A stretch of 64,000 nt of DNA from CBFHOS01 sp965657645. GTDB lineage: Bacteria; Pseudomonadota; Alphaproteobacteria; Puniceispirillales; Puniceispirillaceae. The first letter of the stretch is position 1; each line of letters starts with the position of its first letter. A model generated the notes under the pieces. It made no database searches. It worked only from the letters and a program-made list of their open reading frames with translations, and was not told where the DNA came from. Below are positions 1 to 8,390 of this stretch, piece after piece. A program made the translations under genes and the position numbers. The stretch lies in the NCBI GenBank assembly GCA_965657645.1, contig CBFHOS010000005.1, forward strand, positions 39,122-103,121, read 5' to 3'.

Positions 1-1
1 C

Positions 2-745
2 GCGCAATTTGGCCCGTGTCTGAAATGGCCATGGACCAAGCTAATGGATGTGCCGGACCTAACGGACGAATTGGTGACGCGCATTTCCGATCAATCAGAT
101 GCCCAATCCGGCATGCATTCAATCCGCGAGTTAGAACGTATTCGTGACAATAATCTGGTGGCGATCATGCAGGCGTTAAAGGCCAATGATTGGGGCGCCG
201 GTCAAACCCTAGCAAAGTGGGAACAATCTTTGTGGGACCAATCCGTTTCTGACGCCGCCACCCCGCCTAGCACCGATACGCTGGACCAGCCGCTTCGCAC
301 GCTGACACGCAGGGTTCCAACCCATTGGACAGACTATAACGGCCATATGAACGAGGCCCGTTATTTGGATTGTTTCTCGCAAGCCACCGATTGTTTTATG
401 CAGATGTGCGGTGTTGATGCTGCCTATGTTGCGGCAGGCGGGAGCTATTTCACCGTGGAAACCCACATCCGCCACCTTGACGAGGTGACAGCCGGATCGA
501 AAATCTATGCCACCACCCAGCTATTGCTGGGCGAGGGCAAAAAGATGCAGCTATTCCATCACCTCTATGATGGCGATGACCGGTTGCTGGCGACGGGTGA
601 GCATATGTTATTGCATGTCGATATGAATAGCCGCGCCTCTAGCCCGCCTAGCCCGGCAGTTGCCGCCGCGCTGGCAAAGTTTGCCGCCGCCCATGCCACT
701 TTACCACTGCCCGAAGGGGCCGGCCGCGCCATTGGCGTTAGATAA
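2..745 (+). CDS. lcdH: L-carnitine dehydrogenase / betainyl-CoA thioesterase fusion, 3' part
   Basis: The reading frame is open from base 2, so the 5' part with the Rossmann domain lies outside the window. Before the first in-window ATG (base 44) it encodes FGPCLKWPWTKL, which belongs to the C-terminal helical domain of 3-hydroxyacyl-CoA-dehydrogenase-type carnitine dehydrogenases. A helical stretch (RELERIRDNNLVAIMQAL) follows. From about visible residue 100 comes a hot-dog thioesterase domain (VPTHWTDYNGHMNEARYL, with the Asp-Tyr-Asn-Gly-His loop). This fusion is known in alphaproteobacteria: it oxidises carnitine to 3-dehydrocarnitine and carries a betainyl-CoA thioesterase that releases glycine betaine. 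It leads a same-strand run with the acyl-CoA dehydrogenase, CoA ligase and CaiD-like dehydratase. The family call is strong; the exact substrate is inferred from context. Confidence 0.88.
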   Translation, partial: AQFGPCLKWPWTKLMDVPDLTDELVTRISDQSDAQSGMHSIRELERIRDNNLVAIMQALKANDWGAGQTLAKWEQSLWDQSVSDAATPPSTDTLDQPLRTLTRRVPTHWTDYNGHMNEARYLDCFSQATDCFMQMCGVDAAYVAAGGSYFTVETHIRHLDEVTAGSKIYATTQLLLGEGKKMQLFHHLYDGDDRLLATGEHMLLHVDMNSRASSPPSPAVAAALAKFAAAHATLPLPEGAGRAIGVR

Positions 746-789
746 TATGCCGCGCCACGAGCGCTATTTAGCAAGCAAGGAATAAAGCC

Positions 790-1950
790 ATGCAATTTGG
801 ATTGACCCCAGAGCAGGAGCTCATTGTTTCCACGGTTCGCAGTTTTGTTGAGAGCGAGATTTATCCGCTCGAGGATGAGGTCGAAAAGCTGGGTCATGTG
901 CCCGTGGATATGGCCAATTCGATCAAACAAAAAGTCATTGATATGGGATTCTACGCCGCCAATTTTCCGGAGTCAGTCGGCGGTGGCGGCCTGAATAATC
1001 TGGAATTTGCCTTGCTGGAGCGCGAACTTGGTCGCGGCTCGATGGCGCTGACGCATTTCTTTGGACGCCCGCAAAACATTCTGATGGCTTGTGAAGGTGA
1101 CCAGATTGAACGGTGGCTGATGCCGGCGGTTCGCGGTGAAAAACTCGATGCGTTGGCGATGACCGAGCCGGATGCCGGATCGGATGTTCGCTCGATGAAC
1201 ACCACCGCGCGGCGCAAGGGTGATGGCTGGGTCATTAACGGTACAAAGCATTTTATTTCTGGCGGTGATCACGCCGATTTCTTTATCGTTTTTGTTGCCA
1301 CCGGTGTTGATGATACGCCGCATGGCCCAAAAAAACGTATCACCTGTTTTATCGTTGATCGCGGCCATCCCGGCTTTGACGTTTTGCCCGGCTATAATTC
1401 GGTGTCCCACACTGGCTATCACAATGTGATCCTGAAATTCGATGATTGCGAACTCGGTGACGAGCATGTTCTTGGCAAGATTGATGGTGGCTTTGAGGTG
1501 ATGAATAGCTGGCTATATGCAACCAGAATTACCGTCGCCACTATGTGTGTTGGCCGGGCGCGGCGGGCGTTTGATTATGCGCTTAATTACGCCGCAGACC
1601 GGACCCAGTTCGGCAAGCAGATCGGCAAGTTTCAGGGCGTTAGCTTTAAGCTGGCCGATATGATTACCCAGATTGATGCGGCCGATTGGCTGACCTTGGC
1701 GGCGGCTTGGCGGCTTGATCAGGGCCTACCCGCAAACCGCGAAATTGCCTCGGCAAAACTCTATGCCTCGGAAATGCTGGCCGCTGTTACCGATGAGGCC
1801 ATTCAGGTTTATGGCGGCATGGGTTTGATGGATGATTTGCCCCTAGCACGGTTCTGGCGTGATGCGCGGGTCGAGCGGATCTGGGATGGCACCTCAGAAA
1901 TCCAGCGCCATATTATCAGCCGCGATTTGCTCCGACCGCTCGGCGCATAG
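790..1950 (+). CDS. acyl-CoA dehydrogenase, probably for gamma-butyrobetainyl-CoA
   Basis: This is a full-length 386-residue FAD acyl-CoA dehydrogenase. It has the N-terminal helical domain, a FAD/substrate strand region (AMTEPDAGSDV, then GTKHFISGG), and the C-terminal helical bundle (RTQFGKQIGKFQ; QVYGGMG). AAGGAA precedes the ATG at normal spacing. At the usual catalytic-base site near the C terminus it reads IWDGTSEIQR, so Asp366 sits where medium- and short-chain enzymes have Glu. It lies between carnitine dehydrogenase and a CaiD-like dehydratase. The likely role is therefore oxidation of gamma-butyrobetainyl-CoA to crotonobetainyl-CoA, the CaiA-type step. The family is certain; the substrate is inferred from neighbours. 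Confidence 0.85.
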   Translation: MQFGLTPEQELIVSTVRSFVESEIYPLEDEVEKLGHVPVDMANSIKQKVIDMGFYAANFPESVGGGGLNNLEFALLERELGRGSMALTHFFGRPQNILMACEGDQIERWLMPAVRGEKLDALAMTEPDAGSDVRSMNTTARRKGDGWVINGTKHFISGGDHADFFIVFVATGVDDTPHGPKKRITCFIVDRGHPGFDVLPGYNSVSHTGYHNVILKFDDCELGDEHVLGKIDGGFEVMNSWLYATRITVATMCVGRARRAFDYALNYAADRTQFGKQIGKFQGVSFKLADMITQIDAADWLTLAAAWRLDQGLPANREIASAKLYASEMLAAVTDEAIQVYGGMGLMDDLPLARFWRDARVERIWDGTSEIQRHIISRDLLRPLGA

Positions 1951-1960
1951 GGTCAAGCGC

Positions 1961-4039
1961 ATGCGTGATTTATCTCGTCTATTCCAGCCAAAATCCATCG
2001 CCGTCTTTGGCGGCTGGTGGGCCGAGAACGTCATCACCCAATGCCAAAAAATTGGTTTTACCGGCGAAATATGGCCGGTCCATCCAACCCGTGACACGAT
2101 AAAAGGCGTGCCCTGTTATAAATCTGTTGCCGATTTACCAGCAGGGCCCGATGCCGCATTTTTGGGGATCAACCGCCATGCGGTAATCGGTGTAACCGCC
2201 GATCTGGCCGCACGCAATTGCGGTGGGGCGATTTGTTTTGCCTCTGGCTTTGCCGAGGCTGGTGATCAGGATTTGCAAGATCAATTGATCAATGCGGCAG
2301 GTGAGATGCCGCTGTTAGGGCCCAATTGCTATGGCTTTTTGAATTATCTGGATGGCGCGGTTTTATGGCCAGATCAACATGGCGGCGTCCCTGTTGAGAG
2401 CGGTGTTGCCCTTGTTAGCCAATCGTCAAATATCGTGATCAATATGAGCATGCAGGCGCGCGGCCTGCCGATTGCCTATATCGCCTGTGTTGGCAATCAG
2501 GCGCAAACCAGCCTGACCGACATGACCGATACCTTATTGCAAGATAACCGCGTAACCGCGGCGGGTCTCTATATTGAGGGGATCATCGATGTTGCCGCCT
2601 TTGCCGCGATGGCGGATGCCGCTAGGGCCGCCGGCAAATATCTGGTCGCCATTAAATCTGGCAAGACCGCCGCATCGCAAAATGCCGCCACCTCACACAC
2701 TGCCGCCTTGGCTGGCGATGCCGCCGCATCCTCTGCCTTTTTAAAACAATGCGGGGTGTTTGAGGTCGATACCCCAGAGGAAATGCTAGAGCTGTTAAAA
2801 ATCCTGCATCTGTTTGGCCCTCTTTCAGGTGCGAATATTTCTGCCATGTGCTGTTCCGGTGGTGAAACCGGATTGATCGCCGATCTAACCGGCGACAAGG
2901 CTCTTAACTGGCCGGATATTCCGGCTGGCAACCACGCTGATTTAACCGATTGCCTTGGCGAGCTGGTGGCGATTTCCAACCCACTTGATTACCACACATT
3001 CATCTGGGGTGATGAAGATGCAATGACCACGACCTTTTCCAGCATGATGGGAAATTGGGTTGATGCGTCCGTTCTGGTAATTGATTTTCCCCGGTCTGAC
3101 CGCTGTTCTGACGAGGCTTGGCATCCGGCCGTTACCGCAATGAAACGGGCCAGCAAAATGTCGGGCACCAAAGCAATCATGCTCGGCAGTATCAGCGAGG
3201 GAATAAGTGATAGCTGGGCGTCACATTTAATCGCCAATGATATCGTGCCGCTATGCGGTCTGGCGGATGGATTGCGCGCCATAGAATTGGCGGCGAATTA
3301 TCACCCGCCTTCTGGCGCATGGCGACCATTGCCGGCCCTACAAGATAATCCAGATAGCCCGCATATGCTGGACGAGGCGGATGCCAAAACAATGCTGGCG
3401 GCGGCGGGCGTGCCCGTGCCGCGCGGCAAAAAATTTGCCAGCATTGAGGATATTACCACAGCCAAGATTACCACAGCTAAGATGACAGCAGTCACGGGCG
3501 GCTTAACTGCGCCCTTGGTGTTAAAGGGGCTTGGCCATGCACATAAGAGTGAGGCCGGTCTTGTCCAGCTAGGTCTTGCCGCCGCCGATATACTCCCCGC
3601 CGCCACAAAGATGGCCACACGCAATGGCAAGCTCACCCATTCTGGGGGCTTTCTAATAGAGGAAATGGTGGCCCCACCTATCGCTGAATTGCTCGTGGGA
3701 TTGCGGCGTGATCCGCTCTATGGGATTAGCCTCACCATCGGCATGGGCGGCGTCACCGCAGAGATTTTACAAGATACGGTAACGCATGTTTTGCCAATCG
3801 ATGAGGCGGCTATTCTGGCGGCGTTTGACCAGCTAAAGATGGCGGCGCTATTGCATGGATATCGGGGCAAGCCAGCGGCGGATTGTCCGGCCGCGGCCGC
3901 CGCGATCTCGGCGATGATGGCGCTTATTACCGAAAACCATAATATCGTAGAAATTGAAGTTAACCCGCTCATGCTGGGGCCTGTTGGTGGCGGTGCGATC
4001 GCCGCCGATGCGGTTATTTGGCTTGCGGACAAACCGTGA
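1961..4039 (+). CDS. NDP-forming acyl-CoA synthetase (fused alpha-beta)
   Basis: This 692-residue protein belongs to the ADP-forming acetyl-CoA synthetase / succinyl-CoA ligase-like superfamily. It has an N-terminal CoA-binding Rossmann domain (KSIAVFGGWWAENV), ligase-CoA domains carrying the SHTAALAG segment whose His246 is the expected phospho-histidine, and a C-terminal ATP-grasp domain from about residue 460 (LVLKGLGHAHKSEAGLVQLG; IEEMVAPPIAELLVG; EIEVNPL). I chose the ATG at 1961, ten bases after the preceding stop; an earlier in-frame start would overlap the dehydrogenase and lacks family similarity. Family members activate carboxylic acids reversibly with ATP. In this cluster it probably activates carnitine, crotonobetaine or gamma-butyrobetaine, where E. 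coli uses the AMP-forming CaiC. A 15-base in-frame duplication lies in the linker at 3452-3481. Confidence 0.85.
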   Translation: MRDLSRLFQPKSIAVFGGWWAENVITQCQKIGFTGEIWPVHPTRDTIKGVPCYKSVADLPAGPDAAFLGINRHAVIGVTADLAARNCGGAICFASGFAEAGDQDLQDQLINAAGEMPLLGPNCYGFLNYLDGAVLWPDQHGGVPVESGVALVSQSSNIVINMSMQARGLPIAYIACVGNQAQTSLTDMTDTLLQDNRVTAAGLYIEGIIDVAAFAAMADAARAAGKYLVAIKSGKTAASQNAATSHTAALAGDAAASSAFLKQCGVFEVDTPEEMLELLKILHLFGPLSGANISAMCCSGGETGLIADLTGDKALNWPDIPAGNHADLTDCLGELVAISNPLDYHTFIWGDEDAMTTTFSSMMGNWVDASVLVIDFPRSDRCSDEAWHPAVTAMKRASKMSGTKAIMLGSISEGISDSWASHLIANDIVPLCGLADGLRAIELAANYHPPSGAWRPLPALQDNPDSPHMLDEADAKTMLAAAGVPVPRGKKFASIEDITTAKITTAKMTAVTGGLTAPLVLKGLGHAHKSEAGLVQLGLAAADILPAATKMATRNGKLTHSGGFLIEEMVAPPIAELLVGLRRDPLYGISLTIGMGGVTAEILQDTVTHVLPIDEAAILAAFDQLKMAALLHGYRGKPAADCPAAAAAISAMMALITENHNIVEIEVNPLMLGPVGGGAIAADAVIWLADKP

Positions 4040-4106
4040 TAGGCTTGCCAAATCTCACATAGCAAACCGGCCTTTTAACGGACCCAAATAGCAAATAGGA
4101 ACCGAA

Positions 4107-4892
4107 ATGGATGATGTAGTTAAGACCAAACAGGTTGGCGGCATTTTTGAAGTCACCCTCGACCGGCCCAAGGCCAACGCCATTGATCTGCCGACATCGC
4201 GTAAGATGGGTGAGGTTTTTGCCCATTTTCGGGACAATGATGAATTGCGGGTTTGTATTGTGCGCACCGCCGGTGAGAAATTCTTTAGCGCGGGCTGGGA
4301 TCTAAAAGCAGCGGCGGCCGGAGATTCGGTAACCGCCGATTATGGGGTTGGCGGCTTTGCCGGATTGCAGGAATTGCGCGGGCTCAACAAACCGGTGATT
4401 GCCGCGATTGAGGGCATGTGCGTGGGCGGCGGTTTCGAGCTGGCCTTGTCATGCGATATGATCCTAGCCACCACACAATCCAGCTTTGCGCTTCCTGAGA
4501 TCAGGGCTGGAACGCTCGCCGATGCGGCCACGATAAAATTGCCAAAACGCATTCCCTATCACATTGCAATGGATATGCTATTTACCGGCCGCTGGATGGA
4601 TAGCGCCGAAGCGCATCGTTGGGGCTTGGTCAATGAGGTGCTGGCGACTGGCGATGATCTTTATGCGCGGGCGTGGGATTTGGCCCGCCTATTAGAATCA
4701 GGCCCGCCGCTGGTCTTTGCCGCGATCAAAGAAGTTGCCCGCGAGGCCGAAGGTAGCAAATTCCAGGATGTGATGAACAAGGTGACGAAATCACAATTGG
4801 AGAGCGTCGATGTTCTGTATAATTCCGAAGACGGCCTAGAGGGCTTTGCCGCCTTTGCCGAAAAACGCGATCCGGTTTGGAAAGGCAAATAA
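4107..4892 (+). CDS. caiD: carnitinyl-CoA dehydratase, enoyl-CoA hydratase family
   Basis: This 261-residue crotonase-fold protein resembles E. coli CaiD closely along its whole length, including LDRPKANAID near the N terminus, EKFFSAGWDLKAAA at 57-70, and the C-terminal FAEKRDPVWKG. The oxyanion-hole segment and both catalytic glutamates are present (GGGFE with Glu111 and LPE with Glu131), the same positions as in CaiD. CaiD interconverts crotonobetainyl-CoA and L-carnitinyl-CoA in the cytoplasm. It is the last gene of the forward-strand carnitine run and converges with the Ldh-family gene 12 bases away. No CaiB-type CoA transferase or CaiT transporter is visible in the window. Confidence 0.88.
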   Translation: MDDVVKTKQVGGIFEVTLDRPKANAIDLPTSRKMGEVFAHFRDNDELRVCIVRTAGEKFFSAGWDLKAAAAGDSVTADYGVGGFAGLQELRGLNKPVIAAIEGMCVGGGFELALSCDMILATTQSSFALPEIRAGTLADAATIKLPKRIPYHIAMDMLFTGRWMDSAEAHRWGLVNEVLATGDDLYARAWDLARLLESGPPLVFAAIKEVAREAEGSKFQDVMNKVTKSQLESVDVLYNSEDGLEGFAAFAEKRDPVWKGK

Positions 4893-4904
4893 CCGACCGG
4901 CGCC

Positions 4905-5900
4905 TTAAGCTAGGCCGCGGATGGTTTCGATCAATGCAGCATTAACCGTGCGCGGCCCTGTATCGAGCCGATTTTTGTGACGCCGTGCACCCGGAATACG
5001 AACGCCGTCCAAACCACCCAGCTTTTCCATAAAGGCCTCGACATGGGCCTCCCAGCCATCACCCGCGATTACTTGCGGGGATAGGCCAATAACCATCTCA
5101 CCACCACGCGGCGGACCGCCGTCACCATTATCATTCTCGCGCGCTTCATAGCTGAATTGCTCGCCGGTCAGTCCAGCCGCCAATAATTCAACCATCAGCG
5201 CAATCGCCGATCCTTTGTAACCACCGAACGGCAATAGCACGCCTTTGGCTATGGCCCCCGCATCAGTCGTCGGATTGCCATCAGCATCAAGACCCGTGCC
5301 CAGCGGAACTGGCTTGCCATCTCTGGCGGCGATCTGGACATCACCCATCGCCATGGATGCCGTTGCCATATCATAACAAACCGGCGCCTTGCCCGGACGC
5401 GGCCATGCAAAGGAAATCGGATTAGTGCCAAAGAGCGCGGTTTTGGACCCAGCCGGTGCCACCATCGGCATATAGGCGGTGGCGGCAATGCCAACCAAGC
5501 CGCGATCGGCGAGATATTCAGTTTCCGGCCATAGCGCGGCAAAATGATGAATACCAACCAGCGATAGAGCGGCAACGCCAATTGTTGCAGTGGCCTCAGC
5601 CAATAGCGGCAAGCCCACGGCCTGGGCCAAGGGGGCAAAGCACCCATTGCCATTCACTTCGATAATCGCCGGTGTTTTTTTGGTAATAGTTGGCTTTGCC
5701 TTGCCATCGACCTTGCCGCTGCGAAGGGCTTTGACATAGCCCGGCACACGGAACAGGCCATGCGAATGTGATCCATCACGTTCTGCCCTAGTCATGATAT
5801 CGGCCAATGCGGCGGCATTATCCTCGTCACAGCCATTGGCGATCATGGTGCTATGAATCAGCGCGTAAATTTCATCAAGCGTCAGGGTGAGCGTGGTCAT
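4905..5900 (-). CDS. Ldh-family (malate/L-lactate dehydrogenase type 2) oxidoreductase
   Basis: This 331-residue protein belongs to the NAD(P)H-dependent LDH2/MDH2 family, which includes ureidoglycolate, sulfolactate and delta1-piperideine-2-carboxylate reductases. Diagnostic parts are the N-terminal helices with ERDGSHSHGLFRVPGY (about 41-56), the central IGVAALSLVGIHHFAALW around 86-103, and the nucleotide-binding FGTNPISFAWPRPG. PFGGYKGSAIALMVELL lies near 223-239. It is the second gene of a reverse-strand pair with the class II aldolase-like gene, 49 bases downstream of it, and the pair is transcribed divergently from betB. A 2-oxo/2-hydroxy acid or cyclic imine substrate is likely, but the sequence alone does not identify it. 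Confidence 0.82.
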   Translation of the reverse strand: MTTLTLTLDEIYALIHSTMIANGCDEDNAAALADIMTRAERDGSHSHGLFRVPGYVKALRSGKVDGKAKPTITKKTPAIIEVNGNGCFAPLAQAVGLPLLAEATATIGVAALSLVGIHHFAALWPETEYLADRGLVGIAATAYMPMVAPAGSKTALFGTNPISFAWPRPGKAPVCYDMATASMAMGDVQIAARDGKPVPLGTGLDADGNPTTDAGAIAKGVLLPFGGYKGSAIALMVELLAAGLTGEQFSYEARENDNGDGGPPRGGEMVIGLSPQVIAGDGWEAHVEAFMEKLGGLDGVRIPGARRHKNRLDTGPRTVNAALIETIRGLA

Positions 5901-5949
5901 TTAAGTCTCCTTAAATTGGCGATTGGGGAAATGTACTCAAAAGTTAGCT

Positions 5950-6684
5950 TCAGTGGCGATAGTCGGGCTCTTCTTCATCGAGAATGGCGCGGATCGCCAA
6001 CAAATGTTTGGTAAAGCCACCATCATAATTTTCCCATTGCTGGGCGGTTTTCTCGGCGACATCATCACCCAACACATTTAGCGGCAATCCGGTTGAAAGC
6101 GCGGTGATATAGGTGCGACAGCCGCGCTCGTAGTGATAGGCAAGGTCAAATGCCTGCGCCGGATTATCACCAACCGCCATCAAACCATGCGATCCCATCA
6201 TCATCATCTGTTTGTTGCCTAACAGGCTGGATAGCCGTTCTGCCTCATCACCAAGCCCCATGCCATCAAAACCATTATCAACCACAACACGGTTATGGAA
6301 CCGGCAACTTGTTTGGTCGATCGCTGGTAAAACCGGATCAGCCAGCGCGCTAAGGGCGGTGGCAAATTGAGAGTGCAAATGAACAATACAACGCGCCTGT
6401 GGGTTGTTGCGGTGCATCGCGCCATGAATGGCCCATGCGGTGGCATCAATCACCAGACGCAAATCATCGGCAAGATTATGCGCATCCACAAGGATCAAAT
6501 CGCTGGCCTTTATTTTCGAGAAATGAATGCCAAACGGGTTCATCAAAAATTGCTGGCCGTCATTGGATACGGCATAGGAAAAATGGTTCGAAATTCCCTC
6601 ATGCAAATCTTCGCGTGCGGTCCAGCGGAAAATAGCCGCCATGTCACGGCGTGCTTCATCGATATCTACAACCATTTGGCCCAT
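5950..6684 (-). CDS. class II aldolase/adducin-family protein
   Basis: This is a class II aldolase/adducin-fold protein of about 244 residues. It shows the GISNHFSYAV segment, ILVDAHNL, a metal-site HLHSQFATALSAL, and MGSHGLMAVGDNPAQAFDLAYHYE near the C terminus. The ATG at 6684 is favoured because GGAGGAGG lies just upstream at good spacing; a longer GTG-started form from 6717 would cover that ribosome binding site. Members include fuculose-phosphate aldolase, ribulose-phosphate epimerase and decarboxylases, so the reaction here is open. It is the first gene of the reverse-strand pair with the Ldh-family oxidoreductase and faces betB across a region rich in ATTAC/GTAAT half-sites, which suggests a role in the same osmolyte pathway. 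Confidence 0.83.
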   Translation of the reverse strand: MGQMVVDIDEARRDMAAIFRWTAREDLHEGISNHFSYAVSNDGQQFLMNPFGIHFSKIKASDLILVDAHNLADDLRLVIDATAWAIHGAMHRNNPQARCIVHLHSQFATALSALADPVLPAIDQTSCRFHNRVVVDNGFDGMGLGDEAERLSSLLGNKQMMMMGSHGLMAVGDNPAQAFDLAYHYERGCRTYITALSTGLPLNVLGDDVAEKTAQQWENYDGGFTKHLLAIRAILDEEEPDYRH

Positions 6685-6740
6685 GACCCCTCCTCCGACC
6701 GGCTTTGGCATATCCACCTTCGATCCTAATCGTCTATGAT

Positions 6741-6755
6741 ATTACCTGACGTAAT
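6741..6755. promoter_or_regulatory. inverted repeat ATTAC-N5-GTAAT, possible operator
   Basis: The sequence attacctgacgtaat has 5-base arms and lies 57 bases upstream of the aldolase-like start, in the divergent betB promoter region. A closely related palindrome with the same arms sits before the GlxA-type regulator at 12128-12142. Binding by that regulator is inferred. Confidence 0.45.
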
Positions 6756-6801
6756 TTTGCCGCCAGAATCAACTTAAATCCACCTGCTGACCTTTGTGGA
6801 T

Positions 6802-6846
6802 ATTACGCCTATTACCTCGATCTTATGTAATGATTGCTGATGTAAT
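6802..6846. promoter_or_regulatory. cluster of ATTAC/GTAAT half-sites upstream of betB
   Basis: ATTAC occurs at 6802-6806 and 6811-6815, and GTAAT at 6827-6831 and 6842-6846, giving inverted pairs with 11-base and longer spacing. They lie about 90-135 bases before the betB start. With the repeat at 6741 they make a dense group of possible regulator half-sites; function is inferred. Confidence 0.35.
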
Positions 6847-6937
6847 GGCTTACGCTTGCATCCGCGGTTAATGCTGTGGAATATAGCAATTCAGATTTGC
6901 GGCGTTGGATTACCGCGTGCCACTGAAGGAGATTTCC

Positions 6938-8368
6938 ATGCAGCTTTGCCAATCACTAATCGGTGGCCAATCGGTCGCAAGCCCCCTGCCGAAGATCGAT
7001 AAATATTATGCGGCGACTGGCGAAATCATTGCCCAGATCGAACCGGCAACGACAGAAATGCTGGATGAGGCCGTTCGTATCGCAACCGAAGCCCAAAAGG
7101 CGTGGGGCGCAATGGATGGAACCGCCAGAGCGCAAATTATGCACCGCGCGGCCCAGCTTTTGCGCGCGGCGAATGATGAGTTATCGCGCCTTGAGGTCTT
7201 GGATGTTGGCAAGCTCTATAGCGAGGCGGTATCAGCAGACGTACCAAGCGCCGCCGATGCGATGGATCATTTTGCCGCCTTGGCCCAGATTGGCAAGGGC
7301 GACATGCACCGCTATGACGATGCCATCGCCTATAGTGAACGCGTGCCGCTTGGGGTTTGCGCTGGTATCGGGGCATGGAATTATCCGGCACAAATTGCCT
7401 GTTGGAAAGCCGCACCGGCATTGGCGGCGGGCAATGCCTTTATTCTAAAGCCATCTGAAATGACGCCGCTCGTCACCCATAAAATTGCCGACATACTGGC
7501 CGAGGCTGGATTGCCCGACGGGCTATTCCAGATCATTCACGGCGACTATCAAATTGGCCGTGAGATTTGCGCCCATCCCGGTATTGCCAAAATCTCGCTA
7601 ACCGGCGGGGTCGAAACCGGCAAGTTGATCATGGAGCAATCTGCCAGCACCCTCAAAAAAGTCACATTGGAGCTGGGCGGTAAATCGCCGCTGGTTATTT
7701 TTAATGATGCTGATTTTGATACCGCCGTGCAAACCGCCTTGGATGCCAATTTCTATACCGCTGGCGAGGTATGCTCGAACGCCACACGGATATTCGTGCA
7801 GAACGATATTGCCGATGATTTTATCGCCGCAATGATTGAAAAAACCCAGAACATGACTGTCGGCGATCCGATGGCTGATGACGTCTCAATGGGGGCGCTG
7901 ATCTCTGAAAAGCATCTCAAAAAGGTGCTGGATTATGTCCAGATTGGCGTTGATGAAGGCGCCGTTCTCGCGACCGGTGGCAACCGTGTTCATCCGCAAG
8001 GTTTTGAGAATGGCTATTTCATGGAGCCAACAATCCTCACCGGTTGTAATGATAATATGCGGGTGGTTCGTGAAGAGATTTTCGGGCCGGTCATGTCGGT
8101 CCTGCGCTTTGATGATGAGGCCGAGGCCATCGCCCGTGCCAACGCCACCGATTTTGGCCTTGGTGCCGGTTTGATGACACAGGATCTGGCCCGCGGGCAC
8201 CGTGTTGCATCGGCGCTAGAGAGCGGCAATGTCTGGGTAAACACCTATAATCTACTACCGCCGGGGCTGCCTTTTGGTGGGTCTAAAAACTCTGGCTTTG
8301 GCCGCGAGAACAGCGCCTATGCGCTCGATGCCTATAGCGAGATCAAGACAACCTATATCCAGCTATAA
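6938..8368 (+). CDS. betB: betaine aldehyde dehydrogenase
   Basis: This 476-residue aldehyde dehydrogenase oxidises betaine aldehyde to glycine betaine with NAD(P)+. The catalytic residues are visible: Glu245 in LELGGKSP and nucleophile Cys279 in GEVCSNATR, the BetB-type context. The Rossmann part includes IGAWNYPAQIACWKAAPALA, and the C terminus has LPPGLPFGGSKNSGFGREN. The ATG at 6938 is preceded by GAAGGAG at ideal spacing; an upstream in-frame TTG at 6905 is rejected. No choline dehydrogenase (betA) is adjacent, so the aldehyde may come from elsewhere in the genome or from another quaternary amine. It is divergent from the aldolase/Ldh pair. Confidence 0.9.
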   Translation: MQLCQSLIGGQSVASPLPKIDKYYAATGEIIAQIEPATTEMLDEAVRIATEAQKAWGAMDGTARAQIMHRAAQLLRAANDELSRLEVLDVGKLYSEAVSADVPSAADAMDHFAALAQIGKGDMHRYDDAIAYSERVPLGVCAGIGAWNYPAQIACWKAAPALAAGNAFILKPSEMTPLVTHKIADILAEAGLPDGLFQIIHGDYQIGREICAHPGIAKISLTGGVETGKLIMEQSASTLKKVTLELGGKSPLVIFNDADFDTAVQTALDANFYTAGEVCSNATRIFVQNDIADDFIAAMIEKTQNMTVGDPMADDVSMGALISEKHLKKVLDYVQIGVDEGAVLATGGNRVHPQGFENGYFMEPTILTGCNDNMRVVREEIFGPVMSVLRFDDEAEAIARANATDFGLGAGLMTQDLARGHRVASALESGNVWVNTYNLLPPGLPFGGSKNSGFGRENSAYALDAYSEIKTTYIQL

Positions 8369-8387
8369 ACAGGGCATAGCCCTATAG
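8363..8387. terminator. hairpin between convergent betB and glycosyltransferase genes
   Basis: AGGGC-ATA-GCCCT at 8371-8383 forms a perfect 5-base stem and can extend to CTAT/ATAG with a small bulge. It lies in the 22-base gap between two converging genes and could act on both strands. There is no clear T-tract, so this is a weak call. Confidence 0.35.
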
Positions 8388-8390
8388 CAA

